Of a DNA stretch of 64,000 nt, positions 17,605-26,605 are shown in pieces. Position 1 is the stretch's first letter, and every line of letters begins with the position of its first letter. The notes under the pieces were generated by a model, which saw nothing but the letters and a program-made list of their open reading frames with translations, was not told the DNA's origin and did not search any database. Position numbers and translations under genes: made by a program. Origin of the DNA: Oscillatoriales cyanobacterium (GTDB lineage: Bacteria; Cyanobacteriota; Cyanobacteriia; CACIAM-69d); assembly GCA_004292515.1 (NCBI GenBank), contig RDXB01000079.1, forward strand, positions 53,028 through 117,027. The letters run 5' to 3'.

Positions 17605-18276
17605 ATGCAATGGATTGGTGTTGTGGGCAAACTGGGCTGGGCCGGAACAGTTGGGCTGGCGATCGGGCTGGTGATCGGCTGGAGCGGCGGGGCGGCGGCT
17701 CAGGTGTCGCGCTTATCTGGGGAACCGGATCGATCGCCCGAGCCTAGCAGCAATGCCCTAACTTGGCGCTATCAATATCGCAAGATCCGTCACCCCCAAG
17801 GGTTTTGGGCGATCGAGCTGCCCTTTGGCTGGAATGCACCGCTCATCGATGGCTACCAGGCGGTGTTCTACAGCGAGTCGATCGCCCCTGCCACCCAGCC
17901 GGACAAGCTGCTGGCTCCGTCGCGATCGCTGCTGCGGTTGGATCTGGTGATGTTGGATCGATCCAAGGCCCAAGCCGAAACCGAGCTGCTGGCCAATGCC
18001 CAGGCCCAAGGTATGGATTTGTTGGCGCAATCGCACCTGACCGTGGCGGGGCGATCAGCCCAGCGTTGGTTGTTTGCAGGCGGCAACACGTTTGATCGCA
18101 CCTCCATGACTCTGTTGCCGATCGCTGACGATCTGAGCCTGTTGTTGGTGGGGTCTTACAACGTCGATGGGGATGAGACGGGGCCGGCCCGGCTTGATCG
18201 GCTCCAAAGTTCGATCGAGCTATTTTTTGATCGCCCCACCGATCCGCGATCGCCAGCTCAACAGCTCATGCCTTGA
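17605..18276 (+). CDS. exported protein of unknown function
   Basis: A 223-residue protein. From ATG 17605 the start MQWIGVVGKLGWAGTVGLAIGLVIGWSGGAAAQ is a good signal peptide with an AxA-Q cleavage site, and GGGGAGTGGGGAA just upstream is a plausible ribosome-binding site; in-frame starts at 17587 and 17503 are less likely. The mature part (about 35-215) begins with a short polar linker. It then reads as an alpha/beta domain with GFWAIELPFGWNAP and repeated LL/DL strands, which loosely resembles PsbP-like or lipoprotein-like folds, though no motif is firm. It is divergent from the DUF1517 gene upstream. Confidence 0.72.
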   Translation: MQWIGVVGKLGWAGTVGLAIGLVIGWSGGAAAQVSRLSGEPDRSPEPSSNALTWRYQYRKIRHPQGFWAIELPFGWNAPLIDGYQAVFYSESIAPATQPDKLLAPSRSLLRLDLVMLDRSKAQAETELLANAQAQGMDLLAQSHLTVAGRSAQRWLFAGGNTFDRTSMTLLPIADDLSLLLVGSYNVDGDETGPARLDRLQSSIELFFDRPTDPRSPAQQLMP

Positions 18277-18345
18277 GCAATGATCCTAGCGTCGTGATTC
18301 TGCTGGCCATATCTCGGTGGCAGCACGGGGCGATCGGGCGCGCTC

Positions 18346-18390
18346 CCTAAAAAATTCCCACCCTAAAAAATTCCCACCCTAAAAAATTCC
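18346..18390. repeat. three tandem copies of CCCTAAAAAATTCCCA
   Basis: A 16-nt unit (CCCTAAAAAATTCCCA) is repeated about three times, directly at the 3' end of the minus-strand kinase gene. Confidence 0.9.
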
Positions 18391-19439
18391 TAGGCGGCGA
18401 TCGGAAGAGTGCAGCGGAGTTGTACACCTTCCGGCCGGGGAAGCAAATCAAGATTGCCGTGCATGGATTCGATCGCCAATTGAGCCACCCACAAACCCAT
18501 CATGGGCGACAGTTGCACGGCGGTCACTCCAGCCTGTAAGTCCGCCAAACTAGCCGCCGCCGGGGGAGCCTGCTGTAGCAGATCGATCGGATCACTCCAG
18601 CTCGCCGCTTCGGTTGTGACATTCAACAGAATTTGCACCTGCTGGTCGGCGGTCGTGGCACTAACCACCACTGGGCCGTTGTCACCCGCCTTGGCCAGCG
18701 TGCCCAACACACTATCAACCGCTAGGGCGATCGCCTGTCGAAGTCGCTTGAGATCCGCCAACACATCTACTGCTGGGGGCATCTCAAAATCGAGACCGAT
18801 GTTGCGGTTTGCCGCCTGCATACAGGTCAGGGCTTCAACTTCATCAAAAACCAAATCGAGGGCGATGGGTTGCACATCCGGCACGATCGCCCCGCTGTTC
18901 ATTTTGGCAACCTCGATGAGGCGATCGAGCAAGTCCACCATCCGTTGGGCCGCCCGGTTGGCATCGGCCACGCACTGGCGTTCTTCTTCAGGGTCATCGC
19001 ACAAATCATGCAAGATCATTTGATGAAGCCCGATCGTGCTGCTGAGGGGCGATCTCAGCTCATGGGCCGTGCGGGCCAAAAATCCTCCGTGGAACTCCCC
19101 CCATTGGCGGGCCAACTGATAAGCCACTTGCCAGGTGGCCGCAGCCGGGGCCTCGGGGTTGCTGGCGATCGCCCCGCTGGCGACTGTTGGGATAGATTCA
19201 GGATCTGGGGTGGCTAGGGTGATGACCGCAGGAGGCCGCTCGGCATCAACTGCCAAAGCGACGGGACTGGGAGCGATCGCCGCTGGTATCCGATCGTGAT
19301 CGTTTGATGGCTGACCTGATCGCTGATCCGATGGCTGACCCGACTTGATCAGGTTGATCAACCTGATCAGCACGACCGGCGCGACCGGTACGATCCGATC
19401 GATCACGTTGCAACGCCGCATAGAACCCAATGCCCACAC
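18390..19439 (-). CDS. degenerate histidine kinase, N-terminus likely frame-disrupted
   Basis: A 349-codon frame with a HisKA domain containing HELRSPLSSTIGLHQMIL as the phospho-acceptor box. The ATPase part is degenerate: the N-box position reads LRQAIALAVDSVLGTL without the usual Asn, and no DxGxG or GxGxGL box is present. It may therefore be a phosphotransfer or dimerising pseudokinase. The first roughly 45 residues (MWALGSMRRCNVIDRIVPVAPVV...) look like the wrong reading of a gene whose true start lies in the overlapping frame (MSWPDWTSLMLGVGIGFYAALQRDRS from ATG 19473). The phase changes somewhere in the repeat-rich linker at about 19280-19400. It could be a frameshifted gene, a sequencing slip, or a true short form starting later. 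Confidence 0.6.
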   Translation of the reverse strand: MWALGSMRRCNVIDRIVPVAPVVLIRLINLIKSGQPSDQRSGQPSNDHDRIPAAIAPSPVALAVDAERPPAVITLATPDPESIPTVASGAIASNPEAPAAATWQVAYQLARQWGEFHGGFLARTAHELRSPLSSTIGLHQMILHDLCDDPEEERQCVADANRAAQRMVDLLDRLIEVAKMNSGAIVPDVQPIALDLVFDEVEALTCMQAANRNIGLDFEMPPAVDVLADLKRLRQAIALAVDSVLGTLAKAGDNGPVVVSATTADQQVQILLNVTTEAASWSDPIDLLQQAPPAAASLADLQAGVTAVQLSPMMGLWVAQLAIESMHGNLDLLPRPEGVQLRCTLPIAA

Positions 19440-19473
19440 CCAACATCAAACTTGTCCAGTCTGGCCAACTCAT
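19246..19473 (-). other. probable original N-terminus (membrane segment) of the histidine kinase, in another frame
   Basis: From ATG 19473 this frame gives a transmembrane helix (WTSLMLGVGIGFYAAL) followed by a charged repetitive linker (RDRSDRTGRAGRADQVDQPDQ). It then ends at 19246 after passing out of phase with the kinase frame. TM plus basic linker plus HisKA is a normal layout, so the two frames probably belong to one gene. Confidence 0.5.
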
Positions 19474-19649
19474 TGCCACTTATCCCTAGCGACCAACCCA
19501 AGCAATTAATTTCGCATTATTTCGCATGTCACCCCGTTGTCCCCTAGGCGGTGAGTTGCCCAAGGGACGTAATTGTGCCTTCGCTGCACATGTTGCGCGG
19601 ATTGTTTGGGCGCGTTTGTCAAGACGGGGAGGGGGCCGGGCCACAAGCA

Positions 19650-19779
19650 GCGAGTAACCTAGCCAGCGAGCAACTTAGCCAGCGAGCAACCTAGCCAGCA
19701 GCAGCTTGTGGATAATCTGCTCCCCCATAACTTGCCCCAATACTTGCCCCAATACTTGCCCCAATACCTGCCCCAATGA
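19650..19779. repeat. two tandem arrays: GCGAGCAACCTAGCCA and ACTTGCCCCAAT
   Basis: About 19650-19705 holds roughly three copies of an 18-nt unit (GCGAGCAACCTAGCCA core). About 19729-19779 holds four copies of the 12-nt unit ACTTGCCCCAAT. They occupy the end of the 346-nt gap upstream of the kinase and run to the 3' end of the STAS gene. Confidence 0.9.
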
Positions 19780-19785
19780 CTTGGA

Positions 19786-20103
19786 CTACTTGCCCAAGCT
19801 GTCGGCAAAGGCCTCGCGACTCTCATGGAGTTCAAAGACCCGATCCATGCTGGTTAACTCAAATAGCATCTTCACCTGATCGTTGATGGCACAGATAGAC
19901 ATTTTGACCTTGGCCGATCGCGCCGTTTTGAGGGCCAAAACCAACGCCCCCAACCCCGAACTATCCATAAAGGTCACGTCTTGAAAATCAATCAAGATGT
20001 GTTTGGCTCCGTCGCGAACGCGATCGCTCACGTCTTGGCGAAAGGTGCTGGCCTGCGTGCTATCCAAGATGCCGGCGGGCTGCAAGATGGTTACGTCATC
20101 CAT
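19786..20103 (-). CDS. STAS-domain anti-sigma factor antagonist
   Basis: A 105-residue single-domain protein with the SpoIIAA-type STAS fold. The phosphorylation loop is FMDSSGLGALVLALK, with the target serine in DSSG. Such proteins bind and sequester anti-sigma kinases (RsbW/SpoIIAB type), or in cyanobacteria act in Hik/Rre and Slr-type partner-switching pathways. No anti-sigma factor or PP2C phosphatase is next to it, so its partner is elsewhere. The adjacent degenerate histidine kinase on the same strand is a possible but unproven functional neighbour. Confidence 0.9.
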   Translation of the reverse strand: MDDVTILQPAGILDSTQASTFRQDVSDRVRDGAKHILIDFQDVTFMDSSGLGALVLALKTARSAKVKMSICAINDQVKMLFELTSMDRVFELHESREAFADSLGK

Positions 20104-20913
20104 TGCTGCTGTGAGTGAAATGCTAGTGAACGTCTCGGCTGTCTAAACTCAGCGATGCGATCTGGGCGATCGCAGCTCTAGGACTAGGGGGGTCATCATC
20201 GAACCAATCGATCAACTGGGGTTGAACGATCGGCAAATCGAGCCGGCCGGGGCGGTTTCCCCACCGTCGGGAAGAATCCGCAGAAAAGGGATCAGCTTGA
20301 ATGCAAATACAGCCGCCGAATATCGAAGCTATATGCTTTTCCCAACATACCACCCCCATTTGGGGTCGTCTGGTTGGGAAAACTGCGATGGGGGCTTGAT
20401 CGCAGGTTCAGATCGCAGTCCAGAATCGCACCAGAATCGCAGTTCAGGAATTGCTCTAAGACGAGCATACGCGCGAATGGGGGGCGATCGCATCCTGCTC
20501 AAATTCCCCATTCGCTGTGGGGGCGGGGCTTTCGCGGTGCTTTGGGCAATTTCACAGGATCAGGTTTCCTGGCTTCACGATCGGGGATGGTGGCCGGTGC
20601 GGGGTGATCGTGCCTGTGGGCAGGGCGATCGTTCCTGGGCTAGGATCCAAAGTTGGATCGCCCCCCGCGCCAGTTGCGACACTCAAATCTCCAGCATCTA
20701 ATCCTTGAGCATCAAATCTTGAGGATTGATTGCATTGATATTGGCTGTGAAGCAATACCGAAAGCTCCTAATTGTCAAGGCTCAAAAGGCTTTGAGGCAT
20801 TTTGAGCGCCGACTTTGGTCGGGACGGCTGGTGTTACGATGGATCGAAGATTCACCGATATCTCGATCGACTTACGGGGCATTTGATCCTCCTAATTTGC
20901 CACTGCTGGACTC
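20104..20913. other. 810-nt region without a convincing gene, upstream of sir
   Basis: A minus-strand frame of about 78 codons ends 20 nt upstream of the STAS gene (20123-20359), but it has an atypical start and no recognisable family. The last 160 nt presumably hold the sir promoter; TACGAT at about 20836 is a possible -10 box. No NtcA or CysR site can be named with confidence. Confidence 0.4.
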
Positions 20914-22869
20914 ATGGCCAAATCTGCTAGCTCGCCGGTTGCTGCACCCACCGAAATCCGCGTCTCAAAAGTAGAAGGACTCAAGGAGCGTAGTGATTTT
21001 CTACGCGAACCTGTTGCTTCTGAGCTTTTGTTGGACACGAATTATTTCTCTAATGATGCCGTTCAGATTCTGAAGTTCCACGGTTCCTATCAGCAGGTCG
21101 ATCGCGACTTGCAAAAACCGGGGCAAGAAAAGCCTTATCAAATGATGTTGCGTACCCGGAGTCCTGGGGGCTTTATTCCGGCGCAACTGTACCTGACGCT
21201 CGATCGCCTGGCCAGTGAATATGGCAATGAAACCCTGCGAGCCACCACGCGCCAAGGGTTCCAGCTCCACGGCATTCTCAAGAAAAACCTGAAGCCGACG
21301 ATCGCGGCGATCGTGAAGGCCATGGGATCGACCCTCGGGGCCTGCGGTGACTTAAACCGCAACGTGATGGCCCCGCCGGCCCCCTACAAAAACCGTCCCG
21401 AATACGAGCTGGCCCTGACCTATGCCAACAACATTGCGGACTTGCTGACTCCGCAAACGGGGGCCTATTACGAAATTTGGCTTGATGGCGAAAAGGTGAT
21501 CTCGGCGGAAGAAGATCCGGCCGTGAAGGCGGCTCGCAGCAGCAATGGCTCAACGCCGATGCGCTTCGACACCGAGGAGCCGATCTACGGGGCGCACTAT
21601 ATGCCCCGGAAGTTTAAATGCGCGGTGACGGTTCCGGGGGATAACTCTGTGGATCTGTTCTCGCAGGATTTGAGCTTGGTGGTGATCACCGATGCGAAGG
21701 GCAAGCTGGAGGGTTTCAATATCTATGCGGGCGGCGGCCTGGGCCGCACCCACAACAAGGAGGAAACCTTCGCCCGGATTGCCGATGAGATTGGCTTTGT
21801 GGCGGCGGATGATGTCTACGCGGCTGTGAAGGCGATCGTGGCGGTGCAGCGGGACTATGGCGATCGCTTCGATCGCCGCCACTCGCGGATGAAGTACCTG
21901 ATCAACGACTGGGGTGTGGCCAAGTTCCGCACTCATGTGGAAGATTACCTGGGCAAAAAGCTGGAGCCGGCCAAGGCCCTGCCCCCGTGGAAGTATGAGG
22001 ATTTCTTGGGTTGGCATGAACAGGGCGATGGCCATTTGTTCTTGGGTTTGTCGATTCAAAATGGCCGGGTGCACGACCTGGGTGACTTCAAGCTGCGATC
22101 GGCCCTGCGGCAAATTGTGGAGCGGTTTGAGCTGCCGATGCTGCTGACTCCGCACCAAAATGTGCTGTTCTATGACATCAAGCCGGCCGATCGAGCGGCG
22201 ATCGAAACGATCCTGAAGGACTGCGGTGTGTGGGCGATCGAACAGATCGATTCGCTGGAGCGGTTGGCGATGGCTTGTCCGGCCATGCCCACTTGCGGCC
22301 TGGCGATTACCGAGTCAGAGCGGGCGCTGCCTGGGTTTGTGGAGCGGATTCGATCGCTGATGGAGCGGTTGGGCTTGGGTGACGAGTCCTTTGTGATTCG
22401 GATGACCGGCTGCCCCAACGGCTGCGCGCGGCCCTACATGGCCGAGTTGGGCTTTGTGGGCAGCGCCCCGAGCAGCTACCAAGTGTGGCTCGGTGGGTCG
22501 CCTAACCAAACCCGCTTGGCCCAGCCCTTTGTGGAGCGGATGAAGGATTCGGATCTGGAGTCGTTCCTGGAGCCGATTTTGGTTTACTTCAAGCGATCGC
22601 GCGATGCGGGCGAAAGCTTTGGCGACTTCTGTAACCGGGTGGGCTTCGACACCCTGCGCCATTTCATGCAGGCTTACCGGCCGGTGGATGGTAAGCCCGA
22701 AAAGGCAGGCAGTAAGCGATCGGGCGGTGGCAATGCTGGGCCGCGCCACCGGATCGGGATTCGCGATGAGCTGTATCAGCAGGTGCAAACCCTAGCGGTC
22801 GATCGCGGTCAGTCGGCCACGGCGCTGATTAACGAGGCGATCGCGGCTTACCTGTCCCAAAAACCCTAG
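20914..22869 (+). CDS. sir: ferredoxin-sulfite reductase with C-terminal ribbon-helix-helix-like tail
   Basis: A 651-residue assimilatory enzyme reducing sulfite to sulfide with six electrons from ferredoxin. The two pseudo-symmetric ferrite domains are complete. The siroheme/4Fe-4S ligands are C455 and C461 (CPAMPTC) and C500 and C504 (TGCPNGC). The siroheme-binding region carries [12 protein letters not shown], and [10 protein letters not shown] fits sulfite rather than nitrite reductase. After about residue 590 a Gly/Lys-rich linker leads to about 40 residues ([19 protein letters not shown]...[11 protein letters not shown]) that look like a CopG-type ribbon-helix-helix DNA-binding unit. 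The enzyme should act in the cytoplasm. Neighbouring genes are unrelated. Confidence 0.95.
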   Translation: MAKSASSPVAAPTEIRVSKVEGLKERSDFLREPVASELLLDTNYFSNDAVQILKFHGSYQQVDRDLQKPGQEKPYQMMLRTRSPGGFIPAQLYLTLDRLASEYGNETLRATTRQGFQLHGILKKNLKPTIAAIVKAMGSTLGACGDLNRNVMAPPAPYKNRPEYELALTYANNIADLLTPQTGAYYEIWLDGEKVISAEEDPAVKAARSSNGSTPMRFDTEEPIYGAHYMPRKFKCAVTVPGDNSVDLFSQDLSLVVITDAKGKLEGFNIYAGGGLGRTHNKEETFARIADEIGFVAADDVYAAVKAIVAVQRDYGDRFDRRHSRMKYLINDWGVAKFRTHVEDYLGKKLEPAKALPPWKYEDFLGWHEQGDGHLFLGLSIQNGRVHDLGDFKLRSALRQIVERFELPMLLTPHQNVLFYDIKPADRAAIETILKDCGVWAIEQIDSLERLAMACPAMPTCGLAITESERALPGFVERIRSLMERLGLGDESFVIRMTGCPNGCARPYMAELGFVGSAPSSYQVWLGGSPNQTRLAQPFVERMKDSDLESFLEPILVYFKRSRDAGESFGDFCNRVGFDTLRHFMQAYRPVDGKPEKAGSKRSGGGNAGPRHRIGIRDELYQQVQTLAVDRGQSATALINEAIAAYLSQKP

Positions 22870-22887
22870 GGGGTCTAGGCATTGCCC

Positions 22888-22965
22888 CAGCCGTCGTAAC
22901 AAGGGGCTTAAGCCCCTTGCTGCTAACGATCCCGTAACGGCGGAATCAGGGTTTTGGGCGATTGG
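22888..22965. repeat. R1 repeat unit
   Basis: Core palindrome at 22900-22919, then CTGCTAACGATCCCGTAACGG and GGAATCAGGGTTTTGG. It lies directly after sir and before the convergent YdcF gene, where it could also terminate transcription. Confidence 0.9.
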
Positions 22966-23009
22966 ATGACCAGCTCCTTGCCTCTCACGATGATCGGCTA
23001 ACGAGCCAG

Positions 23010-23711
23010 TTACCGATCGCACAAATTGCCCAAATGAGCCTGGTGTTCGCAGCGAAAGCCCTGCTGACACCAGGCTTTTATGTTGACGCGATCGAGCCGA
23101 TCAACCCGCTGACATTGAGGATATGCAAAATGGCTGCCGACGGCCCAAGCCCCGGCCCGCCCCAGATCCAGCCAGGTTTTCAGCGCATATTCCTGATTGG
23201 CCGGCACACCCGACTCCGGCACTGTCACCACATCCACCCAAATGCCGTGGCTGCCCAAAATGAGCCGCGCCATCCAGCCCGCCCGCCATTGGTGCGATCC
23301 CGAAGTGAGCAAGCTGACTCGCTTCACGCCCCATTGCTGCAACAGGGGTAGGCTCCAATAGCAATTGCCAAAGGTGGACTGGGCACATTGCTCTAACCAA
23401 ATGCGATCGCCCTGTACCCCAGCGCGATCGAACAGCGCCCTGATGCAAGGCGGTTTTGAGCCACCCGAAATCAAGATCGGTTGCTGGGGATGGCGAACCG
23501 CCCAATCGGCGGCGGCCATTTCCCGGCGAATGCTGCCTCCTAACACCCACAGGGCATCGGTGGGGCCACTGGCGGCGATCGCCAACCGCCCAAGCCCAAT
23601 CACCGCCCATAGCCCGATCGCACCCAAACTGGCCACTCCTATCCAGTACCCCATGCGTTTGTTACATCGCTTCAGTAGCTTTAGTAGCTTTAGTAGCTTT
23701 AGTAGCTTCAT
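23010..23711 (-). CDS. YdcF/SanA-like DUF218 membrane-anchored protein
   Basis: A 233-residue protein with one N-terminal hydrophobic helix (about 21-48) and a DUF218 domain. Motifs are DALWVLGGSIRREM, ILISGGS, LEQCAQSTFGNC and LLTSGSHQWRAGWMARL. DUF218 proteins (YdcF, SanA) act in envelope or S-adenosylmethionine-related functions that remain poorly defined; the domain faces the periplasm. The start at 23711 is uncertain because the first residues are four LLK units encoded by a 9-nt tandem repeat (AGCTTTAGT); an ATG at 23654 (MGYWIGVASLG) would remove them. Neither start has a strong ribosome-binding site. It is convergent with sir. Confidence 0.78.
   Translation of the reverse strand: MKLLKLLKLLKLLKRCNKRMGYWIGVASLGAIGLWAVIGLGRLAIAASGPTDALWVLGGSIRREMAAADWAVRHPQQPILISGGSKPPCIRALFDRAGVQGDRIWLEQCAQSTFGNCYWSLPLLQQWGVKRVSLLTSGSHQWRAGWMARLILGSHGIWVDVVTVPESGVPANQEYALKTWLDLGRAGAWAVGSHFAYPQCQRVDRLDRVNIKAWCQQGFRCEHQAHLGNLCDR
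23663..23707. repeat. 9-nt tandem repeat AGCTTTAGT
   Basis: About four copies of AGCTTTAGT lie between the two candidate starts of the YdcF-like gene, where they encode LLK units. Confidence 0.85.
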
Positions 23712-23736
23712 GAGTTGCTTAATGACTGGTGTGCTC

Positions 23737-23830
23737 AGGGGATGTCTGAAGAGCCAAAATTGATACTCGGCACGCTTTGTCGATCAACGCAGACAAGGGG
23801 GCTTCAGACCCTCGCTCCCACGACTATTGG
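23737..23830. repeat. R2 repeat unit (ATGTCTGAAGAGCCAAAATTGAT...)
   Basis: ATGTCTGAAGAGCCAAAATTG, then GATCAACGCAGACAAGGGGGCTT and CCCACGACTATTGGGGC. Related copies lie at 243-310, 38153-38230, 40188-40285 and 61630-61710. The rest of the gap up to pipX (24244) shows no gene. Confidence 0.7.
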
Positions 23831-24244
23831 GGCTTGGCTCATGCCAAAAGATACTGCTCGGGCATCCTCGCGAGGCCGTTGGGCGGGGTGGTGGGTTCTG
23901 TAGTTTGATGGGGGCGGCCAGCTAGCCTCAAATTGAATCGGCCATGGCTTGGCGAGGGGGCAAATTGTCTGAGATCGATCGCAAAGTCCCGATTTCTCGG
24001 CGATCCAGCAGCTAATATCACCCCAAGGCGATCGCATTCCGATACCATTAGCTGTTCGGTACGAACTTTTTGTAGACTCGTAAGGCTTGCGGTCTGGCTC
24101 CTGAATTGCTCCGGCGCGATCAGGGCTGGCAATCAGGGCTGATGATCAGGGCTTGCTGAGGTCGATCACCCCGCCAAGCCGAGCGTATAACCCCCTGCCT
24201 TCTATGCTTTCCCTCGGCCTTCTCCTTACCCTTAGCAAGCTGGA

Positions 24245-24514
24245 ATGAGTTTAGAAGCCTATCTCAACCACCCCACCTTTGGGCTGCTGCTCATGATTTG
24301 CCGCCTGGAAAATAACCGCGAGTTGTTTACCACGCTGTATGCCCACCGCCTGTTTTTTCTGGTTTCCATCACGGATGCTGGCATTCGATTTGAGCCAGTG
24401 ACGCGCAGCGATGCTCGCACCATGGTGGAAGTGCGGATGCGGGCCCTGCAACGCACGGGACCAACCCAGGAATACCAACAGATACGAGCGTCCTACAAGC
24501 AAACATTTCAGTAA
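24245..24514 (+). CDS. pipX: NtcA co-activator PipX
   Basis: An 89-residue protein, exactly the usual PipX length, with the conserved start YLNHPTFGLLLMICRLENNRELFTTLYAHRLFFLV and end RTGPTQEYQQIRASYKQTFQ. The N-terminal half is the Tudor-like domain that binds either the global nitrogen regulator NtcA (as co-activator at high 2-oxoglutarate) or the PII protein; the C-terminal half is two helices. It is followed after 71 nt by pipY on the same strand, the gene order found throughout cyanobacteria. Confidence 0.96.
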   Translation: MSLEAYLNHPTFGLLLMICRLENNRELFTTLYAHRLFFLVSITDAGIRFEPVTRSDARTMVEVRMRALQRTGPTQEYQQIRASYKQTFQ

Positions 24515-24585
24515 TGCCTGAATGCCTTGCGGTCATTTCCTCGGAGTTATTGCTCCCTTGCTTATTCGTTAGCCACCGTTAGCCA

Positions 24586-25512
24586 ATGGCGACTTCTCAG
24601 GCGATCGATTCTTCTGACGACGGCGTGATGTATCCCGATTCGATCGATCCCGATTCGATCAATCCCGATTCGATCAATCTCAGCCCGATCAATCCCAGTC
24701 CGATCGATCCCAGTCCGATCGATCCCAGCCCGATCGATTGGGCTTCTAGCGATCTTGACACCAACCCTTCCAGCACCAATGCCACCGGCCCGAGTAATCT
24801 CGATTCGGTCAATCTTGATTGGGTGCAGGCCCTGGCGGCGTTGCCAACTTTGGCTGACCGGGTGGCGTTTTTGCGCGATCGCCTGCCACCTTCTGTGTGC
24901 TTGGTTGCCGTGACCAAAACCTTTGGGGTCGATCGCATTCGCGAGGCCTATGCCTGTGGTCTGCGGGATTTTGGCGAAAACCGGGTTCAAGAAGCCGAAG
25001 CCAAACAGGCCGCATTGGCCGACTTGCCCGATATTCGTTGGCATCTGATTGGGCAGCTCCAAAGCAACAAGGCTAAAAAGGCGATCGAGCAATTTGACTG
25101 GATTCACTCGGTCGATCGACTCGACTTGGCCCAGCGACTCGATCGCCTGGCCGCCGAAGCCAGCCGCCGTCCTCAAGTTTGCCTGCAAGTCAAGCTCCAA
25201 GATGATCCCACCAAGGCCGGTTGGCCCGTCGATGACTTTTTGACAGCCTTGCCAGAACTGGATCGACTGGAACATCTCAACATTTGCGGCTTGATGGCTA
25301 TTCCGCCCCTCGCCCTCTCGCCGGTTGAGTTGGTGGATTTCTTTGGCCGGGCCGGAAACTTAGCCGATCGCGTTCAGGCCCAGTCCTGGGAGCGCTTGTC
25401 GATGGAGGTGCGATCGCTGGGTATGTCCAATGATTGGCCGATCGCCTTGGCAGCGGGTGCCACAATGATTCGACTGGGGCGCACGTTATTTGGTGATCGG
25501 GCGATCGGCTAA
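24586..25512 (+). CDS. pipY: PLP homeostasis protein PipY (YggS/PLPBP family) with repeat-rich N-terminal extension
   Basis: A 308-residue protein. Residues about 80-308 form the single-domain TIM barrel of the PLP-binding YggS family. The cofactor lysine is K111 (LVAVTKTFG), followed by FGENRVQEAEAK, IRWHLIGQLQSNKAKKAI, GLMAIPPLA and AAGATMIRLGRTLFGDR. These proteins keep free PLP and amino/keto acid pools balanced. Two oddities are visible. The first roughly 75 residues are a repeat of the type DPDSINPDSIN.../DPSPIDPSPI encoded by 15-nt units. The normally continuous LSMGMS motif is interrupted by five residues (LSM-EVRSL-GMSND) whose codons contain a HIP1 octamer. It probably forms an operon with pipX. 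Confidence 0.92.
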   Translation: MATSQAIDSSDDGVMYPDSIDPDSINPDSINLSPINPSPIDPSPIDPSPIDWASSDLDTNPSSTNATGPSNLDSVNLDWVQALAALPTLADRVAFLRDRLPPSVCLVAVTKTFGVDRIREAYACGLRDFGENRVQEAEAKQAALADLPDIRWHLIGQLQSNKAKKAIEQFDWIHSVDRLDLAQRLDRLAAEASRRPQVCLQVKLQDDPTKAGWPVDDFLTALPELDRLEHLNICGLMAIPPLALSPVELVDFFGRAGNLADRVQAQSWERLSMEVRSLGMSNDWPIALAAGATMIRLGRTLFGDRAIG

Positions 25513-25862
25513 TTTCTGTCAGCTAATTTCTGTCGGCTAATCCATATCGGCTAATTTCTGTCGGCTAATCCACAACAGATCCCTAACCGGCGATCGGGCG
25601 ATCGGGTGCTTGGTCAATTCATAACAGTTGCCTGACTACTGATTCAGATATCCCAATCCAAATTTTAAAAACTTGTATCAATCTCAAAACTTGGGTTTTA
25701 ATCGAATTGCCCGCACGGTCAAACCGGGCCAGAGTGAAATCGGAAAAATTGGAGTAAACTGTTGACGCAACACGGCCGACAGAGTTTTTGCGGCATTTGA
25801 TCGCCCTGAAGAACTCGTCGGTACTCCAGCCCAAAGTGCGGTTAGCAAATGGAGAGGACGAG
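25505..25862. repeat. tandem repeats and probable sepF leader
   Basis: Alternating words GGCTAATTTCTGTC and GGCTAATCCA repeat five times over 25505-25573. The rest (to 25862) is AT-richer leader sequence before sepF with no gene; TGGAGTAAACT at about 25750 may be part of a promoter. Confidence 0.65.
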
Positions 25863-26549
25863 GTGAACGCTATCTTTACGAAACTTCGGGATTTTGTCGG
25901 TCTCGGCGATCCAGTCGATTACGATTACGATTACGACGAAAACGATAGCAATGCCAACAACGGCTATCGGGGTTCGTATCAACAACAACCTGCCGATGGG
26001 CAAGCTGCCACCGCCGATGAGGCCAGCGCGCGCCGCAGCCGTCGCTATGCCCCCGTTGCTGCCGATTCAACCTCGGTGCCAGGTGGTTTCGCGGCTCCTG
26101 CTGTCGGCCGATCGCCCGAGCCGATCGCGCCGCCTAGCCCTCGCACGACAACTGGATCGTCCACAACAACTATGAGTAATGTGATTGGTATGCCGGGTGC
26201 GGTGAATGGAATTTCCGAAGTGGTGGTGATGGAACCCCGCTCGTTTGAGGAAATGCCCCAGGCAATTTCGGCTTTGCGGGAACGCAAGTCGGTGGTGTTG
26301 AACCTGACCATGATGGATCCGGATCAAGCCCAGCGCTCCGTAGACTTCATCGCTGGCGGTACCTATGCCCTAGACGGCCACCAAGAACGGATTGGCGAAA
26401 GTATCTTTTTATTCACCCCGAGCTGTGTGCAAGTCAGCACCCACAGTGGCTTGGTGCGCGAAGTGTTCCAAGCCCAGGCGGCGGCGGCGGCCCGTCCCGG
26501 TCAATCGCCCGTGTGGGCAACCGATCGCTTCCAAGCGGCCGGTCAGTAA
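25863..26549 (+). CDS. sepF: cell division protein SepF
   Basis: A 228-residue protein beginning at GTG 25863 ([17 protein letters not shown]), preceded by GGAGAGGACGAG as ribosome-binding site. The amphipathic membrane-binding helix at the N-terminus is followed by a Tyr/Asp/Asn-rich disordered spacer (about 15-110). The conserved SepF domain follows (about 115-205): [54 protein letters not shown], ending [11 protein letters not shown]. SepF (Cdv2 in cyanobacteria) tethers and shapes FtsZ at the division site. It sits in the conserved pipX-pipY-sepF-proC order, comparable to ylmE-ylmF neighbourhoods of Gram-positive bacteria. Confidence 0.95.
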   Translation: MNAIFTKLRDFVGLGDPVDYDYDYDENDSNANNGYRGSYQQQPADGQAATADEASARRSRRYAPVAADSTSVPGGFAAPAVGRSPEPIAPPSPRTTTGSSTTTMSNVIGMPGAVNGISEVVVMEPRSFEEMPQAISALRERKSVVLNLTMMDPDQAQRSVDFIAGGTYALDGHQERIGESIFLFTPSCVQVSTHSGLVREVFQAQAAAAARPGQSPVWATDRFQAAGQ

Positions 26550-26605
26550 TTCCATGCCGGTGGGGGTAGGGTTCCAACCTGTCCCTAGGGTAATCGTCAT
26601 TGAGA

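Noticed and set aside
20123..20359. Minus-strand frame of 78 codons just upstream of the STAS gene
   Set aside because: Unusual composition (Trp/Cys-rich start, then Pro/Asp), no recognised family, and no good start signal. It may be real but cannot be supported.
20836..20913. NtcA binding site upstream of sir
   Set aside because: Only loose GTA...TAC-like words are seen; none has the required spacing.
20726..20974. Plus-strand frame overlapping the start of sir
   Set aside because: Overlaps the sir start in another phase, and its translation looks random.
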